The notes under the pieces: generated by a model
The model's input: the letters and a program-made list of their open reading frames with translations, nothing else
Told to the model about the DNA's origin: nothing
Database searches by the model: none
Shown here: positions 7,347 to 16,646 of the stretch, piece by piece
Numbering within the stretch: position 1 is the stretch's first letter
Layout of the letters: every line of letters starts with the position of its first letter
Program-made: the position numbers and the translations under genes
Source of the DNA: Hydrogenophaga sp.
GTDB taxonomy: Bacteria > Pseudomonadota > Gammaproteobacteria > Burkholderiales > Burkholderiaceae_C
Assembly: GCF_018780075.1 (NCBI RefSeq)
Contig: NZ_JADMKB010000101.1
Coordinates: 60,816-124,815, forward strand
Length of the DNA: 64,000 nt
Reading direction: 5' to 3'

Positions 7347-9779
7347 TCAGTCGTCCACCGGCGTGAGCTTGGCCACCGACAGCGCCAGCCACTTCACGCC
7401 GTGGCGCGAGAAGCTGACCTGCGCCCGCGCATCGGCGCCCGCGCCTTCGAGCGCCAGCACCTTGCCTTCGCCGAACTTGTTGTGGAAGACCTTCATGCCG
7501 GCCTTGATGTCGGTGCCACGGTCGGGCTCGGGGTTGCTCTTGCCGCCCAGGCCCTTGGGATCGCTGCCCGAGGCCCAGCCCGGCGACCAGGCGGGCTGCA
7601 GCACCGCGGGCGCGCCGGCACCGCGCGCGCCGTAGCCACCCCGGTTGCCCTGCCAGCCACCCGAACCGCCGCCCACCGCACTGGGGCTCCAGGCCGCTTG
7701 CTGCGGCGTGAGCCACTTCAGGCAGGCTTCGGGCAGCTCTTCAAAAAAGCGGCTCTTCATGTTGTAGCGCGTCTGGCCGTGCAGCATGCGCGTCTGCGAG
7801 TGGCTGAGGTACAGGCGCTTGCGCGCGCGCGTGATCGCCACGTACATCAGGCGCCGTTCTTCCTCCAGCCCGTCGCGGTCGCTCATGGAGTTCTCGTGCG
7901 GGAACAGGCCCTCTTCCATGCCGGTGATGAACACGCAGTCGAACTCCAGCCCCTTGGCCGCGTGCACCGTCATGAGTTGCACCGCGTCCTGCCCGGCCTG
8001 GGCCTGGTTGTCGCCGGATTCGAGCGCGGCGTGGGTGAGGAAGGCCGCGAGCGGGCTCATGGTTTCGCCGGTGTCGGCGTCGGGCGCCAGCGGCTCGTCC
8101 ACCACGGGCAGTGCCGGGTCCAGCCCCTGGCTGGCCGGGCTCTGGGTCAGCGCCACCCCGTCCGCCGTGCGCGCCACCGCATCACGCCCAAAACCCTCGA
8201 TGCCGACAAAGCTCTTCGCCGCACTCACCAGCTCTTCCAGGTTCTCCACCCGGTCCTGCCCTTCCCGCTCAGCGCGGTAGTGCTCGATCAATCCACTGTG
8301 ATCCAGCACCAGCTCGATGATCTCGGAGAGGGTCATGCCCACCGAGCGCTCGCGCAGCACATCGAGCTTGGCGACGAAGCCGCCGATGGCCGCGCCCGCG
8401 CGGCCGGTCACCGCGCTCACCGCGTCGTGCAGCGAACAGCCGCTGGTGCGCGCCACGTCCTGCAGTTGCTCGATGCTGCGCGCGCCGATGCCGCGCGGCG
8501 GGAAGTTCACCACGCGCAGAAAACTCGTGTCGTCGTTGGCGTTCTCCAGCAGGCGCAAATAGGCCAGCGCGTGTTTGATCTCGGCGCGCTCGAAGAAACG
8601 CAGGCCACCGTACACGCGGTAGGGCATGCCGGCGTTGAACAGCGCGGTTTCGACCACCCGGCTCTGCGCGTTGCTGCGGTAGAGCACGGCCATCTCGCTC
8701 TTGGGCATGTCCTCGCGCGCGAGCTGCTTCATCTCGTCCACCATCCACTGCGCTTCGGCGAAGTCGCTCACCGCCTCGTACACGCGAACGGGCTCACCCG
8801 CGCCCGCGTCGGTGCGCAGGTTCTTGCCCAGGCGGTGGCTGTTGTGGCTGATGAGCTGGTTGGCCGAGTCGAGAATGTTGCTGACGCTGCGGTAGTTCTG
8901 CTCCAGCTTGATCTGGTGCCGCACCCGGAACTCGCGCACGAAGTCGGTCATGTTGCCCACGCGCGCACCGCGAAAGGCGTAGATGCTCTGGTCGTCGTCG
9001 CCGACGGCGAACACCGCATTGCCCGAAGGCGTGAGCCCTTCGAGCGGCGGCGCGCTGAACATCTTGATCCACGCGTACTGCAGGCGGTTGGTGTCCTGGA
9101 ACTCGTCGATCAGGATGTGCTTGAAGCGGCGCTGGTAGTGCTCGCGCACCGGGTCGTTGTCGCGCAGCACTTCGTAGGAGCGCAGCATCAGCTCGCCGAA
9201 ATCCACCACGCCTTCGCGCTGACACTGCTCTTCGTACAGCGCGTACAGCTCCACCTTCTTGCGCGTCTCCTCGTCGCGCGCGACCACGTCGCCCGGGCGC
9301 TGGCCGTCTTCCTTGCAGCCGCTGATGAAGTACTGGATCTGCTTGGGGGGATAACGCTCGTCGTCCACGTTGAACTGCTTGCACAGGCGCTTGACCGCCG
9401 AGAGCTGGTCTTGCGTGTCGAGGATCTGGAAGGTCTGCGGCAGGTTCGCCAGCTTGTGGTGCGCGCGCAGGAAGCGGTTGCACAGGCCGTGGAAGGTGCC
9501 GATCCACATGCCGCGCACGTTGACGGGCAGCATGCTGGAGAGCCGCGTCATCATTTCCTTCGCGGCCTTGTTGGTGAAGGTCACGGCCAGCACGCCGCCG
9601 GGCGTGACCTGCCCGGTCTGCAGCAGCCAGGCGATGCGGGTGGTGAGCACACGGGTCTTGCCCGAGCCGGCGCCGGCGAGGATGAGCGCGTGTTCGGCGG
9701 GCAGCGTGACGGCGGCGCCCTGTTCGGCATTGAGGCCCGCGAGCAGCGGGGACGGGACAACGGATTCTTCAAACAACAT
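7347..9779 (-). CDS. uvrD: DNA helicase II UvrD
   Basis: 810 residues. This is a 3'-to-5' superfamily 1A helicase acting in nucleotide excision and mismatch repair. Motif Q/I: LNAEQGAAV then Walker A GAGSGKT (residues 36-42). Motif Ia is AVTFTNKAAKEMM, Walker B is LIDEFQDTN near residue 240, motif III is VGDDDQSIYAFRGA, and motif VI is VAITRARKRLYL. A Gly-rich linker leads to a C-terminal Tudor-like module (GMKVFHNKFGEGKVLALEG) typical of UvrD/PcrA. It converges on the porin and is divergent from guaC; mutL, its mismatch-repair partner, also lies in this window. Confidence 0.95.
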   Translation of the reverse strand: MLFEESVVPSPLLAGLNAEQGAAVTLPAEHALILAGAGSGKTRVLTTRIAWLLQTGQVTPGGVLAVTFTNKAAKEMMTRLSSMLPVNVRGMWIGTFHGLCNRFLRAHHKLANLPQTFQILDTQDQLSAVKRLCKQFNVDDERYPPKQIQYFISGCKEDGQRPGDVVARDEETRKKVELYALYEEQCQREGVVDFGELMLRSYEVLRDNDPVREHYQRRFKHILIDEFQDTNRLQYAWIKMFSAPPLEGLTPSGNAVFAVGDDDQSIYAFRGARVGNMTDFVREFRVRHQIKLEQNYRSVSNILDSANQLISHNSHRLGKNLRTDAGAGEPVRVYEAVSDFAEAQWMVDEMKQLAREDMPKSEMAVLYRSNAQSRVVETALFNAGMPYRVYGGLRFFERAEIKHALAYLRLLENANDDTSFLRVVNFPPRGIGARSIEQLQDVARTSGCSLHDAVSAVTGRAGAAIGGFVAKLDVLRERSVGMTLSEIIELVLDHSGLIEHYRAEREGQDRVENLEELVSAAKSFVGIEGFGRDAVARTADGVALTQSPASQGLDPALPVVDEPLAPDADTGETMSPLAAFLTHAALESGDNQAQAGQDAVQLMTVHAAKGLEFDCVFITGMEEGLFPHENSMSDRDGLEEERRLMYVAITRARKRLYLSHSQTRMLHGQTRYNMKSRFFEELPEACLKWLTPQQAAWSPSAVGGGSGGWQGNRGGYGARGAGAPAVLQPAWSPGWASGSDPKGLGGKSNPEPDRGTDIKAGMKVFHNKFGEGKVLALEGAGADARAQVSFSRHGVKWLALSVAKLTPVDD

Positions 9780-9890
9780 GGTGTCGATTGTAGGAAGCCG
9801 GGATGCTGCGCCGGGTATATATGCGCCGGCGTATGACCGCTATAAACCCGGCACCCGACCGCAGCCCTGTGCCGCGCGCATCGAAGCGCC

Positions 9891-9936
9891 TAGAATCAAT
9901 CACCGGGCCCAAGATTCTTGCGCCCGGTTTCTTTTT
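9891..9936 (+). promoter_or_regulatory. putative promoter and terminator-like hairpin in the guaC leader
   Basis: TAGAAT (9891-9896) is a fair -10, with a weak TGTGCC 17 bases upstream. Directly after it, 9902-9913 and 9917-9928 form an 11-bp stem with one C-C mismatch and an ATT loop, followed by TTTCTTTTT. This is a textbook intrinsic terminator, yet no plus-strand gene precedes it (uvrD reads away) and guaC starts 92 bases downstream. It may attenuate guaC transcription or end a short leader RNA. Confidence 0.5.
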
Positions 9937-10027
9937 GGCCGGATGGATTTCCGCCCGACAGAAGACCGGACCCAAGCCAAGCGCTCTCCCTGTTCATCCA
10001 CAACAGTTTTCTGGAGCCTGGTTTCAA

Positions 10028-10996
10028 ATGGAAATTTTTGACTACGACAACATCCTGCTGCTGCCGCGCAAGTGCCGCGTGGAAAGCCGCTCGGAATGCG
10101 ACGCCAGCGTGGCGCTGGGTGGGCGCACGTTCCGCCTGCCGGTGGTGCCGGCCAACATGAAGACCGTGGTGGATCAGAAGATCTGCCTCTGGATGGCGCA
10201 GAGCGGCTACTTCTACGTGATGCACCGCTTCGACCTGGACAACATCCAGTTCGTGCGCGACATGCACGCGGCCGGTGTGTACGCCTCGATCTCGCTGGGC
10301 GTGAAAGCCCCGGACCGCGCCACGGTGGACACGCTCGCGGCCGAGGGCCTGGTGCCCGAGTACATCACCATCGACATCGCCCACGGCCACGCCGACAGCG
10401 TGCGCGACATGATCGGCTACATCAAGGCGCGGCTGCCGAGCAGCTTCGTGATCGCCGGCAACGTGGCCACGCCCGAGGCGGTGATCGATCTGGAGAACTG
10501 GGGCGCAGACGCCACCAAGGTGGGTGTGGGTCCTGGCAAGGTCTGCATCACCAAGCTCAAGACCGGTTTCGGCACCGGCGGCTGGCAGCTCAGCGCGCTC
10601 AAGTGGTGTGCCCGCGTGGCGACCAAACCCATCATTGCCGACGGCGGCATCCGCAGCCACGGCGACATCGCCAAGAGCGTGCGCTTCGGCGCCACCATGG
10701 TGATGATCGGCTCGCTGTTCGCGGGGCACGAAGAGTCGCCCGGCCAGACGGTCGAGGTGGATGGCGAGCTGTTCAAGGAGTACTACGGCTCGGCGAGTGA
10801 CTTCAACAAGGGCGAGTACAAGCACGTCGAAGGCAAACGCATCCTGGAACCCATCAAGGGCCCGCTGGCCGAGACACTGATCGAGATGGAGCAGGACGTG
10901 CAGAGCTCCATCAGCTACTCGGGCGGCACCAAGCTGATGGACGTGCGCAAGGTGAACTACGTGATTCTGGGCGGGGACAACGCGAACATCATGTGA
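10028..10996 (+). CDS. guaC: GMP reductase
   Basis: 322 residues of the IMPDH/GMPR TIM-barrel family without the CBS domains of IMP dehydrogenase. It reduces GMP to IMP and ammonia with NADPH in purine salvage. The active-site loop [17 protein letters not shown] carries catalytic Cys173 and the ITKLKTG pattern of GMP reductases of this length. [15 protein letters not shown] and [14 protein letters not shown] are the phosphate-binding parts. GGAG lies 12 bases before the ATG. The 5' leader contains a terminator-like hairpin (9902-9936). Confidence 0.92.
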   Translation: MEIFDYDNILLLPRKCRVESRSECDASVALGGRTFRLPVVPANMKTVVDQKICLWMAQSGYFYVMHRFDLDNIQFVRDMHAAGVYASISLGVKAPDRATVDTLAAEGLVPEYITIDIAHGHADSVRDMIGYIKARLPSSFVIAGNVATPEAVIDLENWGADATKVGVGPGKVCITKLKTGFGTGGWQLSALKWCARVATKPIIADGGIRSHGDIAKSVRFGATMVMIGSLFAGHEESPGQTVEVDGELFKEYYGSASDFNKGEYKHVEGKRILEPIKGPLAETLIEMEQDVQSSISYSGGTKLMDVRKVNYVILGGDNANIM

Positions 10997-11034
10997 CGCC
11001 CCGCCCTCGTGCCGCAGGCGGCTCGGGGATGGGC

Positions 11035-11919
11035 CTATGCCTTCAGGAGTTGCATGGCCAGGCCATTCAGGCGGTGGCGTGGCTGGATCAGCGCGTCGAG
11101 CACACTGAAGTGGTTGAGGCCTGGCAGGGTTTCGCAGATGGGCACCAGCGCCTCGCCCCAGGTCTCGCGGATCAGGTGGTTCTGGCGCAGGAATTCGCTG
11201 CTCTCGTCGCCGCCCACCACGCTCAGCAGCACGCCCCGCTCGTCCTCCTGCGGCACACGGGGCAGATAGGCCGGGCTGGCCATGCGCACCTGCTCCGGCG
11301 TGAGGCGCAGGGCGTCGCGCACGCTGGGCGTGTGGCGCATCGGTTCCAGATCGAACAGGCCTGAGATCGACAGCGCGTTGTTCACCAGATCGAGCGGCAG
11401 GTCGCTCGCGTAGCGGTCCCACTCGCAGGCCAGCAGCATGGCCGCGAGGTGTCCGCCGGCCGAGTGGCCGACCACCGAGATGCGGCGCGGGTCGCCGCCG
11501 TGGACCGCGATGTGGCGGTACACCCAGGCCAGCGCCTTGACCATCTGCAGCGTGATCTGGGGGATCGTCACCGCCGGGCACAGCGCGTAGTTGGGCACCA
11601 CGACACAAGCGCCCTTGTTCACAAAAGCGGGGGCCAGGAAGCTGTGGTCCGCCTTGTCCAGGCTGCGCCAGTAGCCCCCGTGGATGAACACCAGCACCGG
11701 TGCCAGCGGCGCGCCGGCCTTCTGGCGCGGGGGGAAGATGTCCAGCGTCTCCCCTGGCTCATGACCGTAGGCCACGTCCAGCAGGCCACCCAGCTCAGCC
11801 CTCGCCTGGCGCGACCTGGCCGCCCAGCGTTCGAAGTGCTGGACGTGCTCGGGCACGCGGGCGCGGTTGTTGTACTGGCTGTCGAGCCAGGCGGGGTCGG
11901 TGTGTTGGGCGTCGTTCAT
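11035..11919 (-). CDS. alpha/beta hydrolase, arylformamidase/esterase-like
   Basis: 294 residues. The oxyanion motif HGGYWRS (80-86) and nucleophile elbow GHSAGGH (Ser153) place it among HGG-type esterases close to kynurenine formamidases. An acid in VVGGDES and a His in GLNHFSVLD complete the triad. No signal peptide. It is divergent from a GntR regulator, with a perfect palindrome (11981-12007) between them, so it is a likely target of that regulator. No other tryptophan-degradation gene is nearby, so the exact substrate stays open. Confidence 0.82.
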   Translation of the reverse strand: MNDAQHTDPAWLDSQYNNRARVPEHVQHFERWAARSRQARAELGGLLDVAYGHEPGETLDIFPPRQKAGAPLAPVLVFIHGGYWRSLDKADHSFLAPAFVNKGACVVVPNYALCPAVTIPQITLQMVKALAWVYRHIAVHGGDPRRISVVGHSAGGHLAAMLLACEWDRYASDLPLDLVNNALSISGLFDLEPMRHTPSVRDALRLTPEQVRMASPAYLPRVPQEDERGVLLSVVGGDESSEFLRQNHLIRETWGEALVPICETLPGLNHFSVLDALIQPRHRLNGLAMQLLKA

Positions 11920-11980
11920 GGAGCGGCATTGTCCTGCAGCCCGGTGACACACCCTGTCACACCAGTGAGTCCGAATTGAT

Positions 11981-12007
11981 GTATTCTGTATTCGGAGTAC
12001 AGAATAC
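11981..12007. promoter_or_regulatory. GntR operator palindrome
   Basis: Perfect 10-bp inverted repeat GTATTCTGTA / TACAGAATAC with a 7-bp spacer. It ends 5 bases before the GntR start codon and overlaps a possible -10 (TATTCT), a position that fits autorepression and control of the divergent hydrolase. Confidence 0.75.
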
Positions 12008-12012
12008 GACCC

Positions 12013-12729
12013 ATGACCGCCCAACTCCTGCAACTGGAAACCGCGCCCGATCTGGTCGATCAGGTCTACCGCGCCCTGCTCGACGCCATCAGCGAGGGCT
12101 CGCTGGCGCCCGGGCAGCGGATCACCCAGGAAGAGCTGGCCGAGCGCCTCGCGGTGTCGCGCCAGCCGGTGATGCAGGCGCTGCGCCTGCTCAAGCGCGA
12201 CGGTTTCGTGCACGACGCGCCGCTGGCTGGCGCGTCCAACGGCCGCAGCCGCGGTCTGCAGGTCGCGCTGCTGGACGCCGCCTGGATCGCGCAGGTGTAC
12301 GAGGTGCGCGGCGCGCTCGACGTGCTGGCCGCGCGCCTGGCCGCCGCCCGCCGCACCCGCATCGACCCCGCCCTGATCACGCGGGGTCGCGAGGCGGTGG
12401 GCCGGGGCGACATCAAGGCCATGATCGACGCCGACCTCGCCTTCCACCGCGCCCTCTACCAGGGATCGGCCAACCCGCTGATCGAGCAGAGCGCGCTGCT
12501 GCACTGGCACCACATCCGCCGCGCCATGGGCGAAGCCCTGCGCCACCACACGCTGCGCGGCCCGGTCTGGGACGAACACGAGGCCATCGCCGCGGCCGTG
12601 GCCGAGGGCGACGGCGAGCGCGCCGAGGCCCTGATGCGCGAGCACAGCGGCCAGGCCAGCGCCTACCTCGGCGCCCACATGGACACCCACCCCACCGGCC
12701 CCGCACCCCATCACTCCGTGGTTCGTTGA
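12013..12729 (+). CDS. GntR family transcriptional regulator, FCD (FadR-like) subfamily
   Basis: 238 residues. The N-terminal winged helix (about residues 12-75; LAPGQRITQEELAERLAVSR and PVMQALRLLKRDGFV) binds DNA. The helical FCD domain (about 90-225) carries the metal/ligand-binding pattern with DADLAFHRALYQ and later HHT/EHEAI residues. The operator palindrome abuts the ATG, so transcripts may be almost leaderless. It probably controls itself and the divergent hydrolase. Effector unknown. Confidence 0.88.
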   Translation: MTAQLLQLETAPDLVDQVYRALLDAISEGSLAPGQRITQEELAERLAVSRQPVMQALRLLKRDGFVHDAPLAGASNGRSRGLQVALLDAAWIAQVYEVRGALDVLAARLAAARRTRIDPALITRGREAVGRGDIKAMIDADLAFHRALYQGSANPLIEQSALLHWHHIRRAMGEALRHHTLRGPVWDEHEAIAAAVAEGDGERAEALMREHSGQASAYLGAHMDTHPTGPAPHHSVVR

Positions 12730-12738
12730 ACCACTTCA

Positions 12739-12776
12739 TGCGGTTTCCGGGCAGCGCCCGGAAACCGCATTTTTTA
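12739..12776 (+). terminator. intrinsic terminator after GntR gene
   Basis: A 14-bp perfect stem (12739-12752 with 12756-12769), AGC-type loop, then ATTTTTTA. Confidence 0.93.
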
Positions 12777-12822
12777 TCCCTCTCCACCGATCCCGCGCAC
12801 ACCCTGCGCCTACACTTTTCCC

Positions 12823-13716
12823 ATGACCCACGCTGCATCCACCCCGCTTTCCATCGCCGTGCTCGGCATCGGCATGATGGGTTTTCCGATGGCCCGCCGC
12901 CTGTGCGAAGCCGGCCACCGCGTCTTTGCCTGGAACCGCTCGCGCCCCAAAGCCGAGCGCCTGCAGCCCTTCGGCGCCGAGGTGTCCGACACCCCGGCTC
13001 AGGCCGTGGCCCAGGCCGACATCGTGATCTGCCTGCTCGAGGACGGCAGCATCGTCGAGAGCGTGCTGTTCGAGCAGGGCACGACCGGCGGCCTGCGCCC
13101 GGGCACGCTGGTGATCGACATGTCGTCCATCCAGCCGCGCCAGGCGCGCGACCACGCCGCCCGGCTCGCCGCCATCGGCGTGAGCCACCTGGACGCCCCG
13201 GTGTCGGGCGGCACGGTGGGCGCCGAAGCCGGCACGCTGGCCATCATGGCCGGCGGCAAACCCGCCGACTTCGAGCGCGCGCTGCCCGTGTTCGAGCACC
13301 TCGGCCGCGCCACCCACGTGGGGCCCCACGGCGCGGGCCAGCTGGCCAAGCTCGCCAACCAGATGATCGTGGGCATCACCATCGGCGCCGTGGCCGAAGC
13401 CCTGCTGCTGTGCGAAAAAGGCGGTGCCGACATGGGCAAGGTCAAGCAGGCCATCAGCGGCGGTTTCGCCGACAGCCGCATCCTGCAGGTGCACGGCCAG
13501 CGCATGATCGAGCGCGACTTCGCCAAGCGCGGGGCCGTGGCCGTGCAGCTCAAGGACATGCGCAATGCGCTCACCACCGCCAGCGAGATCGGCTTCGAGG
13601 CACCCATCACCGCCCTGTTCGAACAGCTGTTCGCACAGGCCGCCGACCACGGCCTGGCCGATCTGGACCACTCGGCCCTGTTCATGGAGCTGGCCAGCCG
13701 CAACGGGATGCGATAG
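12823..13716 (+). CDS. NAD(P)-dependent beta-hydroxyacid dehydrogenase (GarR/MmsB-like)
   Basis: 297 residues. Rossmann motif GIGMMGFPMA at the N-terminus, substrate-binding DAPVSGGTVGAEAGTLAIM, and the catalytic lysine in GAGQLAKLANQM define the 3-hydroxyisobutyrate/tartronate-semialdehyde reductase family. Cytoplasmic. The natural substrate cannot be assigned: no glyoxylate-carboligase or valine-degradation gene is adjacent. The gene stands alone between two terminators. Confidence 0.87.
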   Translation: MTHAASTPLSIAVLGIGMMGFPMARRLCEAGHRVFAWNRSRPKAERLQPFGAEVSDTPAQAVAQADIVICLLEDGSIVESVLFEQGTTGGLRPGTLVIDMSSIQPRQARDHAARLAAIGVSHLDAPVSGGTVGAEAGTLAIMAGGKPADFERALPVFEHLGRATHVGPHGAGQLAKLANQMIVGITIGAVAEALLLCEKGGADMGKVKQAISGGFADSRILQVHGQRMIERDFAKRGAVAVQLKDMRNALTTASEIGFEAPITALFEQLFAQAADHGLADLDHSALFMELASRNGMR

Positions 13717-13722
13717 AGAACT

Positions 13723-13744
13723 GGGGGGCAGAAGCCCTCCTTTT
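13723..13744 (+). terminator. intrinsic terminator
   Basis: GGGGGGC (13723-13729) pairs with GCCCTCC (13734-13740, one G-T pair) around an AGAA loop, followed by TTTT. A second 10-bp hairpin without a T-run lies at about 13747-13771. Confidence 0.7.
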
Positions 13745-13815
13745 CCGGCGCACCCCGTTTGGGGGTGTGCCGAGAATCCTTGGGGTATGCACACCACTCC
13801 CAAGAGACCCCCCGC

Positions 13816-14610
13816 GTGAACCCCTCCACCCTCATTGGCATGGTGGCCAGCGTCTTGCTGATGGCCGTCATCCTGCTGTTTGCCTCCGACAACCCGTGGA
13901 ATTTCATCGACGCTCCCAGCATCGCCATCGTGCTCGGCGGCACGCTCGCGGCCACCTTCCTGAGCTACCCGCTGCGCGAGGTGCTGCGCGTGTTCCACCT
14001 GGTGGGCCAGGTCCTGCGCGAAGACCGCCTGGACACCAAGAACGATATCGAGGAGCTGGTGGGCCTCTCGCGGCTGTGGATCCAGGGCGACCTGCAGGCG
14101 GTGGAAAAGTCGCTGGCACTGGTGACCAACCCTTTCCTGCGCACCGGCGTGCAGCTGGTGATCGACCGCACGCCCGAAGAAGAAATCATCGACCTGCTGC
14201 AGTGGCGCATCGCCCACCTGCGCCAGCGCGAAACCGCAGAGGCGCAGCTCTTTCGCGTCATGGCCAGCTACGCACCGGCCTTCGGCATGCTGGGCACCCT
14301 GCTCGGCCTGATCAACCTGATGGACCTCGTGGGCGACGGCGACATGACGGCCATCGGCTCGCAACTCGCCATCGCCCTCGTCACCACCTTCTACGGCGTG
14401 CTGCTCGCCAACTTGGTGTTCAAGCCGATCGCGGTCAAACTGGAGCGCCGCACCGAGCAGCGCCTGGTGCTGATGAACATGGTGCTCGAAGGCATCTCGA
14501 TGATGTGTGTGGGCCGCAGCCCGGCGCTGATGCGCGAAACCCTCAAGGCCTTTGTCGCGCAGTTCGATGACGAGATTTTTGATGGACAAACCCAAACCGC
14601 TCGCCGCTGA
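13816..14610 (+). CDS. motA: MotA/TolQ/ExbB-type proton channel protein
   Basis: About 264 residues from GTG 13816; the upstream in-frame ATG at 13759 would add a non-conserved tail. Membrane helices begin at STLIGMVASVLLMAVILL, followed by SIAIVLGGTLAATFLSYPL, a cytoplasmic loop, and two helices around YAPAFGMLGTLLGLI and TTFYGVLLANLVFKPIA. The prolines of the last two helices match the conserved MotA prolines. Partner of the overlapping MotB-like gene. No flagellar or chemotaxis genes are in the window, so it may drive flagella encoded elsewhere or another ion-driven process. Confidence 0.85.
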   Translation: MNPSTLIGMVASVLLMAVILLFASDNPWNFIDAPSIAIVLGGTLAATFLSYPLREVLRVFHLVGQVLREDRLDTKNDIEELVGLSRLWIQGDLQAVEKSLALVTNPFLRTGVQLVIDRTPEEEIIDLLQWRIAHLRQRETAEAQLFRVMASYAPAFGMLGTLLGLINLMDLVGDGDMTAIGSQLAIALVTTFYGVLLANLVFKPIAVKLERRTEQRLVLMNMVLEGISMMCVGRSPALMRETLKAFVAQFDDEIFDGQTQTARR

Positions 14611-15421
14611 CAGCATGCCAGCCACCATCCACCCGGTCCCGACCCCCACCCGCACGCCCAGGGTCTCCACCAGCGTCGGCCGCTACCGCCGCTGGCACGT
14701 GGACACCCGCGCCGAGCCCGAAGAAGACGGCTGGTTGATCACCTACCTGGACGTGATCACCCTGATCCTCGTGCTCATGGTCGTGATGCTCGCCATGTCC
14801 GGCCCCAAAGACGGCAAGAAGCCGACCGACACCGCCCCGGCACCGGCGCAGGCCACCGCCGCGCCGGAGGCCCCCGCCACCGCACCGGCGCCCGCCGTCG
14901 CCAGCATCGTGCCCCCCGTGCCGCTGCCGGTCACGGTGCCGGCCACCGAGGCGCCCGCCCCACCGCCCCCCCAGACGATCAACGGGTTCCCGCTCGATCA
15001 GCTGGGCAACGACATCGTGGTGACCCTGGAAGACGACGCGGTGCGGTTTCGCATCAGCAGCGAGATCCTGTTCGACTCCGGCGCTGCCGGGCTCACCGGG
15101 TCGGGTCATCCCGTGCTCGACCGCCTGATTCCCCTGCTCAACGCCGACCCCGACCTGCGCCTGGTGGTTGAAGGCCACACCGACAGCATGCCGATCAGCA
15201 GCGAGCGCTTTCCCTCCAACTGGGAGCTGTCCACCGCCCGCGCCGCCAGCGTCGCGCGCTACCTGATCGAGCGCGGCGTCGCACCGCAGCGCGTGCAGGC
15301 CTCGGGCTTTGCCGACACCCGCCCGCTCGCCGCGCGCGACAACCCGGTGGACCGCGTGCACAACCGCCGCGTGGAGCTCACGATGGAACGCTCGCCCAAA
15401 GACAAGGCCCACCCCCGCTGA
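14582..15421 (+). CDS. motB: MotB-like OmpA-family stator/peptidoglycan-anchor protein
   Basis: 279 residues; ATG 14582 follows GACGAG and overlaps the motA end by 29 bases, indicating translational coupling. A single membrane helix (WLITYLDVITLILVLMVVML) carries Asp57 at the position of the proton-binding MotB aspartate. A Pro/Ala-rich linker (about 80-140) leads to an OmpA-like peptidoglycan-binding domain (about 150-272) with VVEGHTDSMPISS, SNWELSTARAASVARYL and NRRVELT. An ion-channel stator is the best reading. Confidence 0.85.
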   Translation: MDKPKPLAADSMPATIHPVPTPTRTPRVSTSVGRYRRWHVDTRAEPEEDGWLITYLDVITLILVLMVVMLAMSGPKDGKKPTDTAPAPAQATAAPEAPATAPAPAVASIVPPVPLPVTVPATEAPAPPPPQTINGFPLDQLGNDIVVTLEDDAVRFRISSEILFDSGAAGLTGSGHPVLDRLIPLLNADPDLRLVVEGHTDSMPISSERFPSNWELSTARAASVARYLIERGVAPQRVQASGFADTRPLAARDNPVDRVHNRRVELTMERSPKDKAHPR

Positions 15422-15470
15422 AAGAATGCACCGCAAGCCGGGTGCCTTTGCTAACATCTCGTCTGTTCGT

Positions 15471-15546
<76 letters not shown>

Positions 15547-15587
15547 TGTGAAATTTCCGGGAAGCTGCAAGACGTCCCGGAAGAAAA

Positions 15588-15622
15588 AAAGCCCTTAGGA
15601 ATCAACGCCTTGGGGCTTCTTT
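15588..15622 (+). terminator. terminator after tRNA-Ala
   Basis: AAGCCC (15589-15594) pairs with GGGCTT (15613-15618), with an inner AGG/CCT helix, followed by CTTTCTT. Confidence 0.65.
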
Positions 15623-15767
15623 CTTGCCCGGACGGTCCGAGTTCACGTTGCAGGAACTCATGCGGTCACCAGAGACCCTGCCCCGTCTCTGGCAACGGTC
15701 ATTGCATGGCACCCGATCTGCGCTGCCGCCACCCTCCAGGTGAACCGTCCCTGGCCCATGGGCATGC

Positions 15768-16646
15768 TCATCTCAGCACCACCGTGCGCAGCCCGTTGAT
15801 GAACACCCGGTGCTCCAGCACGTAGCGCAAGGCGCGGCCCAGGGCCAGGCACTCGACGTTGCGCCCCGTGCTGAGCAACTGCTCAGGGCTGAAGGCGTGG
15901 TCCACGCGCTCCAGGGCCTGTTCGATGATCGGCCCCTCGTCCAGGTCGCTGGTGGCGAAGTGGGCGGTGGCGCCGATCAGCTTGACGCCACGCGCGTGCG
16001 CCTGTTCGTAAGGGCGCGCGCCCTTGAAGCCGGGCAGGAAGGAATGGTGGATGTTGATGACGCGGCCCGCCAGCTTCTCGCACATGTCTTCCGACAGCAC
16101 CTGCATGTAGCGCGCCAGCACCACCAGCTCGGCCTCGTGTTGCTCGATGCATTGGAGCAGTTGCGCCTCCTGCTGCGGCTTGGTGCCGGCCGTGATGGGC
16201 AGGTGGTGGAACGGGATGCCTTCGGCCATGGCCAGCGGCCCGAGGTCGGCGTGGTTGGACACCACGGCCACGATGTCCATGTTCAGTTCCCTGCGGCGCC
16301 ACTGCGCCAGCAGGTCGCGCAGGCAGTGGTCGGCCTTGGACACCATGATCAGCACCCGTGTCGGGCGGCTGAGGTCGTGGATGGCGCCTTCCGCGCCGTC
16401 GAAGCCGTCCATCAATTGGGCATAGGCCTCGCGCAGCGCGCTGATCCCGGAAGCCTTCAGCCCCTCCAGCCGGAACACGATGCGCACATAGAAGCGCGAC
16501 ACCAACGCGTCGTCAAACACCGCGAATTCTTCGATGTAGGCACCGTGCCGCTCCAGCAGGGCCACCATGGCCGCCACCTGGCCCTGCGCGCTGGCCACCG
16601 CCAGGGTCAGCACGTAGCGGGACGATTCATTGGGCGAGGCTTGCAT
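15768..16646 (-). CDS. purU: formyltetrahydrofolate deformylase
   Basis: 292 residues from ATG 16646, overlapping the end of folB by 20 bases. An N-terminal ACT domain (about 8-90) precedes a formyltransferase fold (about 95-290). The catalytic Asn/His/Asp set is visible in VVSNHADLG, INIHHSFLPGFKGARPYEQA and ATAHFATSDLDEGPII. It hydrolyses 10-formyl-THF to formate and THF. As the last gene of the sarcosine operon, it would recycle the THF that accepts the methyl carbon released by sarcosine oxidase, exporting the carbon as formate. Confidence 0.93.
   Translation of the reverse strand: MQASPNESSRYVLTLAVASAQGQVAAMVALLERHGAYIEEFAVFDDALVSRFYVRIVFRLEGLKASGISALREAYAQLMDGFDGAEGAIHDLSRPTRVLIMVSKADHCLRDLLAQWRRRELNMDIVAVVSNHADLGPLAMAEGIPFHHLPITAGTKPQQEAQLLQCIEQHEAELVVLARYMQVLSEDMCEKLAGRVINIHHSFLPGFKGARPYEQAHARGVKLIGATAHFATSDLDEGPIIEQALERVDHAFSPEQLLSTGRNVECLALGRALRYVLEHRVFINGLRTVVLR

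Noticed and set aside
12736..14670. Long minus-strand frame opposite the dehydrogenase and motA genes
   Set aside because: Both opposite genes are clear family members with coherent motifs; the antisense product is His/Ala/Gly-rich shadow sequence.
15669..15692. Terminator for the sox-purU operon
   Set aside because: CCAGAGAC/GTCTCTGG is a perfect 8-bp stem, but no T-run follows on the minus strand, so I did not list it as a terminator.
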